From: Halogranum gelatinilyticum
Lineage (GTDB): Archaea > Halobacteriota > Halobacteria > Halobacteriales > Haloferacaceae
Length of the DNA: 64,000 nt
Reading direction: 5' to 3'
NCBI RefSeq assembly: GCF_900103715.1
Contig: NZ_FNHL01000004.1
Coordinates: 248,001 to 312,000 of the forward strand
The translations under genes were made by a program, and so were the position numbers. Positions 51,726 to 59,705 of the stretch are shown one piece after another. The notes under the pieces are model-generated. The model was not told the DNA's origin, searched no databases, and saw nothing but the letters and a program-made list of their open reading frames with translations. The number at the start of each line of letters is the position of its first letter. Position 1 is the stretch's first letter.

Positions 51726-52727
51726 TCAGCGGACTCGGTAGGTGCGTGCACGGTTCTTGCCCTCGGAGACGATGAGCCGGTACTGGTCCATCTTCGAAAG
51801 GTAATTTCTGACTGTGCGCTTCGTCTTCGGTTCATCGACAGACTCCGAATAGCGGTCGTACAGCTCCCCCGGCGACAGTTCACCTTCCTCCTGCAAAATC
51901 TCGTAGAGGGCGTGCTGATGTGGCGTCAACTGGTTCACCGCTTTCTGTCGGACTTCCTGCTTCCCACCCGGGATGGCATCGTGGAGAATGTCGTTGGTAA
52001 TCTCCTCTGCACCCTCCTGGTCGGCCCGTCGCGCCGCGTTTCGCAAGATACCGATTGCGACCCGTGCGTCGCCGGCAGCACCGTCGGCGATGAGCGCAAG
52101 TTGTTGCTTTCCGATAACGTCTTCCGAAAGTCCCCACCGGACGCGGGCTTCGAGGATTGAGATGAGCTCGTCGAAATGGTACTTCTCGAAGTGGATCCGT
52201 GTACAGCTTTGAAGCCGACTTGTCAGTCGCCCATCGAACTGTGAGAAGAGGTCGTTCTCGCGGTTCGCCATGAGGATCATGGAGATGTTTCGCGCACGGT
52301 AGAGATCGTAGAGAACACTCATGTCCTCCAGCTGGTCTGCCTCGTCGAGAATGAGGACGTACTGTGGCCCATCGTACTGTTGAATCCGGTCGAGTAGTTC
52401 GTCTTTCGGCGTCGACCGTCGGTGGATATCGACCGTCTTTCCGATGCCCTCGAGAGCGCGGTACAACACCCGAAAGCGTGTGTAGTCCTGCCAGCAGTTG
52501 ATGTACTGCGAGTTGATGTCGAGGACGTTCTCCCGCAGCTTTTCCACGGTAAACTGGGCGATACAGGTCTTTCCTGCACCCGAGGGGCCGGTGAGCAGGG
52601 TCGTCTGGGCGGTCTCACCATCCATGATCGGCCGCAACGAGTTCGAGAGGAGGTTTACCTCCTGGTTTCGATGCTCGACTTTCCGTGGGATGAACTCCGA
52701 CTGTAACACCCGAGCATCGGTAATCAT
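51726..52727 (-). CDS. orc: Orc1/Cdc6-type AAA+ protein
   Basis: A 333-residue Orc1/Cdc6 paralogue. Walker A is GPSGAGKT (47-54), Walker B LILDEAD (125-131), sensor 1 Asn155 (ILMANREND), arginine-finger region RLTSRLQS (167-174), sensor 2 AAGDARVAIG (218-226). A C-terminal winged helix (about 265-333: LTPHQHALYEILQEEGELSPGELYDRYSE...YLSKMDQYRLIV) binds DNA. At 333 residues it is shorter than typical replication-initiator Orc1 (about 400). The ATG at 52727 (MITDARVLQSEFIPRKVEHRNQEV) is preferred over a start 63 codons upstream. No canonical ORB repeat is evident next to it. It lies 71 bp upstream of the RadA-like/polB operon. Confidence 0.93.
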   Translation of the reverse strand: MITDARVLQSEFIPRKVEHRNQEVNLLSNSLRPIMDGETAQTTLLTGPSGAGKTCIAQFTVEKLRENVLDINSQYINCWQDYTRFRVLYRALEGIGKTVDIHRRSTPKDELLDRIQQYDGPQYVLILDEADQLEDMSVLYDLYRARNISMILMANRENDLFSQFDGRLTSRLQSCTRIHFEKYHFDELISILEARVRWGLSEDVIGKQQLALIADGAAGDARVAIGILRNAARRADQEGAEEITNDILHDAIPGGKQEVRQKAVNQLTPHQHALYEILQEEGELSPGELYDRYSESVDEPKTKRTVRNYLSKMDQYRLIVSEGKNRARTYRVR

Positions 52728-52772
52728 TGAGTAGCCGTTCAGACCGAAGCTCAATAAACGGAACCGGGTCGT

Positions 52773-52789
52773 TTCCGATAGTTCCGATA
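52773..52789 (-). promoter_or_regulatory. Shared double motif upstream of the orc gene
   Basis: The plus strand reads TTCCGATAGTTCCGATA, again two half-sites 9 bp apart. It ends 45 bp upstream of the orc ATG at 52727, just above a TATA-like gtttattga. It differs from the copy at 51703-51719 only at the last base of the first half-site and the spacer base. The location immediately upstream of the core promoter suits an activator or repressor site. Confidence 0.65.
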
Positions 52790-52837
52790 CGACAGTGATG
52801 TGCAAACGGTCACGGAGCGGGTTGGTCGACGACGCCG

Positions 52838-53074
52838 CTAGACGTACGTCTGATAGCCGATATACGTGGCAATAGCGAGACACGCAACACCGAGTCCACG
52901 AACGGTCCACGCCCACCGGTCGGGGATAACGTCGTCAGCACCGTACTCATTGCGTCGGCGACGGTTCTGGCCGACGAACACGGAGAGTCTGAGCGCGGTT
53001 CGTGGCGCGACGAGCAAGCCAATGCCGAGCGCGGCACCGAGGACTACTGCAAGCAGTTCGCGGCTGGCGAGCAT
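52838..53074 (-). CDS. Small two-helix membrane protein downstream of htpX
   Basis: A 78-residue protein with two hydrophobic segments (about 6-25 and 55-72) joined by LSVFVGQNRRRRNEYGADDVIPDRWAW, a basic-then-acidic loop. Its ATG (53072-53074) abuts the htpX stop codon, so the two form an operon. The family cannot be named; co-transcription suggests a partner or regulator of the protease. The stretch down to the orc ATG (52728-52837) is promoter DNA with the shared double motif. Confidence 0.75.
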   Translation of the reverse strand: MLASRELLAVVLGAALGIGLLVAPRTALRLSVFVGQNRRRRNEYGADDVIPDRWAWTVRGLGVACLAIATYIGYQTYV

Positions 53075-53980
53075 CTATGAGCGGAGCCGCTGGACGCGCT
53101 TCTCCATCGGTGGATGCGTAGAGATGATCTTCTGCAGGAAGCCGCGGTCGGGGCTGGAGATGCAGAGCGCGCTCACCTGCTGGTCGATGTTCGCGTCGCG
53201 ACGCCGGCTGTCGCGGCTACGACCACGCCGGGCAGTTCGAGACGACTCGCTTGCCTGTTGGTTGCCTTGGTGAATCTTCTCCAGCGCACGGGCCAGCGGG
53301 TCGCCGGAACCGATAGCGCGCTTTGCGTCGGCATCGGCGACGTACTCTCGGTACCGCGAGATAGCAAGGACGAAGATCATCACGAGGAACTGCACGAGGG
53401 TCCCGACGACGATGGCGAGGAAGAAGTCAGCGAGGTCGTTGTCACCCGTGAACAGCACGATGTACTGGGCGACGATGCCAACGATGGACGCGATGCCCTG
53501 CCCGAGTTGCATCGTCACGACGTCCCGGTTAGCGATGTGGGCAAGCTCGTGTGCGAGTACACCCTCGAGTTCGTCTCGGTCCAACAGCTGGATGAGCTCT
53601 TCGGAGACGACGACGATACCAGCACCTTTCCGGCCGACGGCAAAGGCGTTCGGCACGCCCATGCGAGCGATCTTCAACTCAGGCTTCGTGATACCCATCT
53701 CCTGAGAGTGCTCCTCCACCATCTGGTGGATGTGCGGATACCGCTGTTCGGACAAGTCTTCGGCACCGACGCTGCGGAGAGCCATCCACTTTCCAACTTT
53801 GTACTGGACACCGACGAGCAGGACACTGCCAGCGATGGCGATCGGCAGGACGCCCTGACCGAAGGCGGCCATCGCGACAGCGACCGCGACGAGGTAGAAC
53901 GTCGCAAGGATAGCACCAACGACGGCCATCCGTACTTTGAGTCCGAAGTCTCCCATGTACTCGGACACGTTCTGGGCCAC
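53075..53980 (-). CDS. htpX: HtpX-family membrane protease (M48)
   Basis: A 301-residue membrane-anchored zinc protease used in membrane protein quality control. Two N-terminal transmembrane helices (about 17-38 and 42-57) precede the zinc motif in LEGVLAHELAHIANRD, and the third ligand is in REYVADADAKRAIG. A Ser/Arg-rich insertion (SESSRTARRGRSRDSRRRD) lies near the C terminus, which ends STHPPMEKRVQRLRS as in HtpX. The gene is directly followed by a small membrane-protein gene. Its position beside a polymerase/Orc cassette may be incidental. Confidence 0.93.
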   Translation of the reverse strand: MAQNVSEYMGDFGLKVRMAVVGAILATFYLVAVAVAMAAFGQGVLPIAIAGSVLLVGVQYKVGKWMALRSVGAEDLSEQRYPHIHQMVEEHSQEMGITKPELKIARMGVPNAFAVGRKGAGIVVVSEELIQLLDRDELEGVLAHELAHIANRDVVTMQLGQGIASIVGIVAQYIVLFTGDNDLADFFLAIVVGTLVQFLVMIFVLAISRYREYVADADAKRAIGSGDPLARALEKIHQGNQQASESSRTARRGRSRDSRRRDANIDQQVSALCISSPDRGFLQKIISTHPPMEKRVQRLRS

Positions 53981-54038
53981 TCACATGAGGCTTCTGTTAG
54001 TCTCTCGCGCCGACTGACGGATTCACTGGATACACTCC

Positions 54039-54257
54039 TCAAATGAATAGAGAGGTCGTTGAAGCAGTCGACAGACAGCCATAGCCGGTAATACTGGAGG
54101 AAGAATCGAGGCTGTCTGCGGTTGATCCAATCCGGTCGAGAGCCATCTCTGCGGCTGCTCGACGAACAGCCTCACACTCTTCGATAGGGATCAAGCTTCC
54201 GTTGTCCTTGACGACTCGGACGATGTCGGTGCCTTCACCGGCTCGCTGGACGTGCAT
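54039..54257 (-). CDS. Possible small protein, uncertain
   Basis: A 72-codon frame, MHVQRAGEGTDIVRVVKDNGSLIPIEECEAVRRAAAEMALDRIG in its first part, has plausible acidic helical composition; the remainder (STADSLDSSSSITGYGC...) is less protein-like. It precedes htpX by 58 bp on the same strand. The frame extends further upstream without stop for about 20 codons but without a better start. I am not sure it is a gene. Confidence 0.35.
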   Translation of the reverse strand: MHVQRAGEGTDIVRVVKDNGSLIPIEECEAVRRAAAEMALDRIGSTADSLDSSSSITGYGCLSTASTTSLFI

Positions 54258-54307
54258 CTCCTGACGCTCCTGGACTGCACCGTCTTCGTCGAGGAGGCGA
54301 TGAACTG

Positions 54308-54520
54308 ATGTCCGCCGGCCCGGCCGTCGCGACCAGCTACCCTATCGAACGCGACAACGAGTTCCACTGTGCGGTCTGCAAGGCGTGCTGTATGCGCACG
54401 CTCGACCACGGTGAGGTTGGCCACAAGTACCGCTGCCCACGCCGTCCGAACCACCTGCTGAAGGGTGGCGGGACTGGCGGTGGCTCCTACTACGAACCAA
54501 CGGAGGTGACGGCGGAGTGA
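54308..54520 (+). CDS. Small cysteine-rich (zinc-binding) protein, uncertain
   Basis: A 70-residue frame with FHCAVCKACCMRTLDHGEVGHKYRCPRRPNHLL, a CxxCxxCC...C/H arrangement able to bind zinc, followed by a Gly-rich tail. A Shine-Dalgarno-like ggagg lies about 12 bp before the ATG. It is divergent from the preceding frame. No family is recognised. Such small zinc proteins are common in haloarchaeal accessory regions. Confidence 0.45.
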   Translation: MSAGPAVATSYPIERDNEFHCAVCKACCMRTLDHGEVGHKYRCPRRPNHLLKGGGTGGGSYYEPTEVTAE

Positions 54521-54978
54521 TCACCGCTGTCCCGATGTCGACGCCGGCCACGATCACGGCCGCAACCACGACTCGCTCCGGCTCCTCTACCCCGCGACTC
54601 CAGCGGCTCTCAGAGACGGGTTCTTGTATTGGGATTAGTGACAACAGGTTCGTAGCTCGGCCCAGGTTTCTACGATTTCTCCGACTCTGAGAGTCATTTC
54701 TCGGATTCAACGTACCGAAACGAGGACGCTTCCAGCGGGGACGCTCAACAGTTTCGGATCCAGAGTCACACCTTCACGGAGAGGTCTGTCCGAAACGGTA
54801 CCTTGGGCGTCTCGTATCGAGACGAAATTTCTGTTTATCACGACAGTCTCTTCAACAGGATTTATTCTCTGACCAACATTATCTTGCGTGTTCGAGGTCG
54901 GGAAAATTATACCGCATATTCATAGATATAGTTTCTAATCGAGTAGTTTATATTTTTTTAATCTGAAAGGATGAGTAG
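54521..54978. promoter_or_regulatory. AT-rich intergenic region with TATA box for the GT2-PMT gene
   Basis: These 458 bp contain no gene that I can support. A short perfect dyad cgtctcg-tat-cgagacg (54808-54824) is followed by aaattt, and another, gactc-tga-gagtc, lies near 54682-54694. The final 130 bp are strongly AT-rich. The TATA box tttatattt at 54947-54955 is about 25-30 bp before the ATG at 54979, so the mRNA is probably leaderless. Confidence 0.6.
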
Positions 54979-57933
54979 ATGGACGTCAGTCAGCTGTTAT
55001 CTACGTTCACGTTCACGTCGGTTCAGGCTGCTGCGATCTTCTTCGGTGTGATCTGGACGACGGTCAACTTCTACACGTATACTCCAATCCTAAAGTACGG
55101 GACGGACAGGCTGGTCGAACGAGTCACAGGCCGGTCACACGCGACGTCGGTCGACCCCCAGAGCGTTCCGCAGTCGGAGTGGCCGACAGTCGAGGTGTTC
55201 ATCTCCGCCTACGACGAGGCCGCAGTTATCGAGCAGGCGATACGGTCGACACTAGCGACGGAATATCCCAGTGAGAAGCGTACCGTAACGGTGCTCACCG
55301 AACCCGGAGACGACGAGACGAACGCCGTAGTGAGCAGTCTCCGCGAGGAGTTGGAGTTCGTCCACCGGGTGGTTCCCGAGGGGTATCCCGGCTCTCCGAA
55401 CAAGCCACGGGCACTCAACTACGGGTTCGCCTTCAGTGACGCAGAGGTTATCGGCGTCATCGATGCCGAGGACGTCGTCGGGGAGACTCTCCTCAGTCAG
55501 GCCGCAGTGACGATCAGTGCCGGGAAGCCCGACTTCGTCCACGGCGTGCTCGACATGGTAAACGAGAACGACGGGTGGCTGAACCTGTTGTTCCGCGCGG
55601 AGTACGGCTACTGGTTCCGGCTGGTCGCACCGGGGTTCGTCGCCTCCGGTTTCGACATCCCACTGCCGGGGACGACCTGCTTCTTCGACCGAGAAGTGTT
55701 GACGGAGGTGGCCGCCCGCCGCGTCGAGCGGCTCGGTGAGACCTGGACAGAAGAAGCGCGGACACAGGCACGTGAGCTGGGTATCGGTGCCGTGAAGCCG
55801 TGGGACCCGACGAACGTGACGGAGGATTTCGAGATCGGCTTGATCCTCAGTTCGTACGGGTTCGACGCCGGATACGTTCCCGCGGTGACGCGAGAGGAGT
55901 CACCGCTCGAACTCAACGACTGGATTGAACAGCGTACTCGTTGGCAGAAAGGGAAGGTGTTCACCTTCCTCCGCTACCGGAAGAGTCTCCCGAAGGGAAT
56001 CAACCACAAGTTCCACTTCCTGTATCAGTCACTGTTGCCACATCTCGGGCCGATCAACATCAGTGCCGTCGTGATCATCTTCATCCTCTCGCGGCTGTTG
56101 GCCTACGAGCCGCTCCCGATCGTCCGGATCGTGCTCAGCCTCGGGTTGGCGTTCATGGTGATCGCGGCCGGGGCCACTCTGGTCGGTTACTGGCTGGCTT
56201 CCGACGCACCGCGGCGAACGCGTCTGCGTCGGTCCGTCATCGTCGCGGTGGGGCTGTTCCCGTACTGGGTACTCCAGTGGGGTGCAGACCTCCGTGCGCT
56301 TCACCGGACGTATCTCGGCCGGTTCCACTGGGAGCACACGACACATCTCGGGCGGAACCTGACGGAGTCGATAACCGAGTCACGGCGGGACACCGAGTTC
56401 GACCCGACGTACACCCTCGATGGACTGCACCGAGAGCTGCTCTTGGCCGTTGTTCTCGTCGGTGCCGTTCTGCTCCGGCTCCCGCGGCTGGGGACCCAGA
56501 GCCTTTGGACCGACGAGATCTACTCCGTCGCCGTCCGTGCGAGCCTCTCGGTTCCGGACCTGCTCGTGATGCCGCAGGATCCCCATCCGCCGCTGTACTA
56601 TCTCCTGTTGCGGGGGTGGATGACCGTGTTCGGGACGTCACCCGGGGCCGTGCGGGCATTCTCGGTGCTCTGTTCCGTCGCAGCTGTGTATGTCGCGTAC
56701 TCGCTCGCGACGCGGCTGTTCGACGACCGGACCGGTCTCGTCGTCGCCGCGTTACTGGCGGTCTCGGTCTTCCACATCCACGTCGGGCGGACGGCACGGA
56801 TGTACGCTCTCTTCGTGTTCCTCACGACAGTGTCGTGGTACAGCCTGCTCGACGTGCGAACCGGGAGTCTGCTCCAGCGCGCCGGCTACGCGGTCGCGAC
56901 GGCGGCAGTCCTGTACGTCCACGTCTTCGGCGTGTTCGTCGTCGCAGCCCAGTGGGCGTATCTCGCCGTCAGTGCTCCGCCGTCCGGTGACCGCGGTCCG
57001 GAGCGACGGGCGGTCGCCGGAGTCGGGGTCCTGTCGCTGCCGTTGGTATATCTCTTCGGACAGGTCGTCTACCGGATGGCGACGTCGACCGGCCCGTCGC
57101 TCGACTGGATTCCGGCACCGACCGCCGACCTGCTGAGTCGAATCGGCCTGTTGTACGCGGGCTATCCGGAGATCTACCCGATTCTGGGTGGGAGCGTCGA
57201 AACACGGATGATCGCCACCGTGGTCGCGGTCCTCTTTCTCGTCGCTATCGCGTTCAGTATCTTCGAGTACGACGGCGAGAACGGCTTCGAACTCTCGCCG
57301 CCGCGGGCGAACGCACAGATGCTCGCGCTGGCGGTTGTCCCGATCGGTGGGCCGCTGTTGGTCTCGCTGCTGTACGAGCCGGTGTTGGTACCCCGGTATA
57401 CGATCCCTGCGACCGTCGGCGTGTTCGTTCTCGTCGCCAACGGGCTGACGAACGTGCCGGTCCGGTCCGGACGGATCGCCACGGTGGCCGTCGTCCTCGT
57501 CGGTCTCCTGGCGATGGGCGGGGTGTATCACTCAACGGATTCGTTCGAGGACTGGCAGGGGGCGGCGAACGCCATCGAGACCGAGGCGTCCGACACCGAC
57601 GCCATCGTCTACCAGCCTCAGTGGACCGACACGGACGTCGAGTACTACTACGACGGCCCGGCACTGACCTCGTACCGGCTCCCGCCCGACGACGGCGACC
57701 TCTCGGCCGCCGACCGCGGAAGGCTACGGGAGGTCGTCACCACTCACGAGCAGTTCTGGTACGTACAGTACGGTGCCCCGTACGACGCACCGACGAGTCG
57801 GTGGCTTCGGGAAAACGCCGCACAGGAATCGGTTCAGGAGTTCGGAATCGTCACCGTCTACCGGTTCACCGTCCCGGAGGAGCCGGACCGCACACAAGGG
57901 GTTTCGGAGACGCCACGGACGGGCGAATCCTGA
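54979..57933 (+). CDS. Fused GT2 glycosyltransferase and PMT/ArnT-like glycosyltransferase
   Basis: A 984-residue membrane protein with two enzyme modules. Residues 1-465 are a processive family-2 glycosyltransferase: N-terminal helix (13-37), catalytic domain 68-340 with DAED (162-165), TED (281-283) and QRTRW (318-322), then helices at about 362-405 and 418-435. Residues about 480-984 are a GT39/GT83 (PMT/ArnT-like) lipid-linked-sugar transferase with the first-loop acidic motif LWTDEIYS (509-516) and DPHPPLYYLLLRGW (534-547), about ten helices and a C-terminal extracytoplasmic domain (YYDG, WYVQYGAP). The GT2 part could make a polyprenyl-linked sugar or polymer and the C-terminal part pass it on. 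The frame at 54971 is out of phase; the ATG at 54979 is used. Confidence 0.88.
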   Translation: MDVSQLLSTFTFTSVQAAAIFFGVIWTTVNFYTYTPILKYGTDRLVERVTGRSHATSVDPQSVPQSEWPTVEVFISAYDEAAVIEQAIRSTLATEYPSEKRTVTVLTEPGDDETNAVVSSLREELEFVHRVVPEGYPGSPNKPRALNYGFAFSDAEVIGVIDAEDVVGETLLSQAAVTISAGKPDFVHGVLDMVNENDGWLNLLFRAEYGYWFRLVAPGFVASGFDIPLPGTTCFFDREVLTEVAARRVERLGETWTEEARTQARELGIGAVKPWDPTNVTEDFEIGLILSSYGFDAGYVPAVTREESPLELNDWIEQRTRWQKGKVFTFLRYRKSLPKGINHKFHFLYQSLLPHLGPINISAVVIIFILSRLLAYEPLPIVRIVLSLGLAFMVIAAGATLVGYWLASDAPRRTRLRRSVIVAVGLFPYWVLQWGADLRALHRTYLGRFHWEHTTHLGRNLTESITESRRDTEFDPTYTLDGLHRELLLAVVLVGAVLLRLPRLGTQSLWTDEIYSVAVRASLSVPDLLVMPQDPHPPLYYLLLRGWMTVFGTSPGAVRAFSVLCSVAAVYVAYSLATRLFDDRTGLVVAALLAVSVFHIHVGRTARMYALFVFLTTVSWYSLLDVRTGSLLQRAGYAVATAAVLYVHVFGVFVVAAQWAYLAVSAPPSGDRGPERRAVAGVGVLSLPLVYLFGQVVYRMATSTGPSLDWIPAPTADLLSRIGLLYAGYPEIYPILGGSVETRMIATVVAVLFLVAIAFSIFEYDGENGFELSPPRANAQMLALAVVPIGGPLLVSLLYEPVLVPRYTIPATVGVFVLVANGLTNVPVRSGRIATVAVVLVGLLAMGGVYHSTDSFEDWQGAANAIETEASDTDAIVYQPQWTDTDVEYYYDGPALTSYRLPPDDGDLSAADRGRLREVVTTHEQFWYVQYGAPYDAPTSRWLRENAAQESVQEFGIVTVYRFTVPEEPDRTQGVSETPRTGES

Positions 57934-58065
57934 GACGGCCGACGAGCGAGGCGGCCACGTCGGTCACCGGGGCAGGGAGAACTATGTCCGTCCGGTCCAA
58001 AGGGAGGATGAGAAGCGGACACACGGCGCGTCGGCGAACCGCAGCCGTGGACAGTTCACCGACAC

Positions 58066-59661
58066 ATGAGCCTCCCAGATCCAGCCGTCGTCGACGCCGC
58101 GCTACGCCGTCTCGACACTGACTCGCTCGTCGCCCTCGCCGCCGACCTGTGGGCCGCCCGCGGCTTCGACGTCGCTCGCGACGGGAGCCGCCTCGTCGTC
58201 GACGGCGACACCGTGGTCTGGGTCGTCGGCGACCGTCGAGTCGGCAGTCCGACCGTCCCGGCCGGCTCGGTCGACGTCGTGCTCGCGCCGGGGGCTGGCC
58301 GTACCGCACGGCGCGTCGCGGACGAGGCGGACGCTCGCCTCGTCGCCGCCGCCGGGCTTCGCGAGATGCTCTGGTACGCCGTCGAGCGGCCCGTCTGGCG
58401 GACGCTCTGTGCGGAGCATCTCGGCGCGGCACCGGAGGCACTCACCCCGCCGCTGTCGACGCGGCTGCGTGCTGCCGGGCGCGACGCTGCCGACACGGCC
58501 GAGGCGTCGCTCGCCCGCGTCACAGCGGTGCCGTCACCGGCCGTCGCTGTCGTCGCCGTAATCCTCCTCGTTGCCAGCGTCGGGCTGGTCGCGCCCGGCC
58601 TGACCGGGACGGGTGACTCCGGCGGCGAGTTCGGCGCGCTCGGCAGTCTCGGCGGCTTCGGCGGCGGGGACGCCAGTACCGGAAGCGAGGAGGCGTCGGG
58701 CGCGAGGGCCGAACCGACCGAAGCGACCGGGACTCCCGCGTCGGACGCGGCCGGGAGCGACAGTGGCGACGGAGAGGCGTCGGTAGCCGGGGACGATGGA
58801 GAGGCGTCGATAGCCGGTGTCGAGTCGATACCGGGAGTGACGCGCAACGGAATCGAGAACCTGAGTGCGTTCACCGCTGCACACAGCCGCAGCGTCGCGA
58901 ACCGGTCGTACACGCTCTGGTTCGACAGCTACCGGCAGGACGTCGGCCGCCCGGAGACGCGCGTCCAGGGGGACGTCGACATCCAGGTGGAGGGCGAACG
59001 GTATCTGCTCGTCAGCGAAATCGAGAGGAACGGGACGCGGACGCGGGTCGGCCGAGTCTACTACGACGGCGAGGGGTGGTACGTGAGCGAACCGGATGAC
59101 GGGGACGGGACGGACGGGTCGGGAGCGACGAACGAGTCGGGACCGGCGAACGCGACGGGCAACGGCACGGCAGACTGGCGACCCGCCGAGTCGAGCGAGA
59201 CCGCCAGCATCGGTCCGAGTCCGTTCGACTACCGGGAGTTCGGTCTCGAACGGTATCTCGCGACACCGAACACGGTGGTCGCGGCGCGTCTGGAGGGTGA
59301 CGACGGCCGCACCCGGTACCGTATCATCGGCGACGGGACGCCCTCTGGCCCCTTCGCCACGCAGATGACCGAGTACAGCGTCGTCGCCATCGTCGACAGC
59401 GAGGGCTTCGTCAGCGACCTCACCGTCGAATACCGCATCGAGGCGAAACAGCCCTACCGGGTCCGCTTCGAGTGGACCTACGGTCGGCTCGGCGAGACGA
59501 CAGTCGAGTTGGGGAACGAGACGCTCGGGTCGCAAAACGAGACGGTCGAAGCGGTCAAAGCGGTCCAGACGGGAGCGGCCACGCCAGCAATCGAGACGGA
59601 GCCGACCGCCACAGCGGTCGTGTCGCGTGGTGCAGCGGCCGACGTGACGTGGCCGGTGTAG
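58066..59661 (+). CDS. Single-pass membrane protein with LolA-like outer domain
   Basis: A 531-residue protein. Residues 1-145 are cytoplasmic and resemble a restriction-endonuclease-like fold (LAADLWAARGFDVARDGSRLVVDGDTVVWVVGDRR) but lack the usual Asp and Glu-x-Lys residues. One membrane helix follows (about 157-178), then a Gly/Ser/Asp-rich linker (180-265). The outside part (about 270-500) has beta strands like ANRSYTLWFDSYRQD, YYDGEGWYVSEP, FATQMTEYSVVAIVDSEGFVSDLTVEYRI, recalling haloarchaeal LolA/LppX-like envelope proteins. Fold assignments are by pattern only. It is 132 bp downstream of the glycosyltransferase gene. Confidence 0.72.
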   Translation: MSLPDPAVVDAALRRLDTDSLVALAADLWAARGFDVARDGSRLVVDGDTVVWVVGDRRVGSPTVPAGSVDVVLAPGAGRTARRVADEADARLVAAAGLREMLWYAVERPVWRTLCAEHLGAAPEALTPPLSTRLRAAGRDAADTAEASLARVTAVPSPAVAVVAVILLVASVGLVAPGLTGTGDSGGEFGALGSLGGFGGGDASTGSEEASGARAEPTEATGTPASDAAGSDSGDGEASVAGDDGEASIAGVESIPGVTRNGIENLSAFTAAHSRSVANRSYTLWFDSYRQDVGRPETRVQGDVDIQVEGERYLLVSEIERNGTRTRVGRVYYDGEGWYVSEPDDGDGTDGSGATNESGPANATGNGTADWRPAESSETASIGPSPFDYREFGLERYLATPNTVVAARLEGDDGRTRYRIIGDGTPSGPFATQMTEYSVVAIVDSEGFVSDLTVEYRIEAKQPYRVRFEWTYGRLGETTVELGNETLGSQNETVEAVKAVQTGAATPAIETEPTATAVVSRGAAADVTWPV

Positions 59662-59705
59662 AGCTCTATAGAGCGCAAGAGCGCGAGAGCGCGATTCTCG
59701 GTCGC

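Noticed and set aside
52728-52837. Replication origin upstream of the orc gene
   Set aside because: The 110 bp contain the shared TTCCGAT motif and a TATA-like element but no recognisable ORB repeats or long AT-rich unwinding region.
47406-54978. Complete provirus or integrative plasmid at tRNA-Thr
   Set aside because: No integrase, capsid, terminase or partition gene and no second att copy of the tRNA was found, so I only call it a possible remnant.
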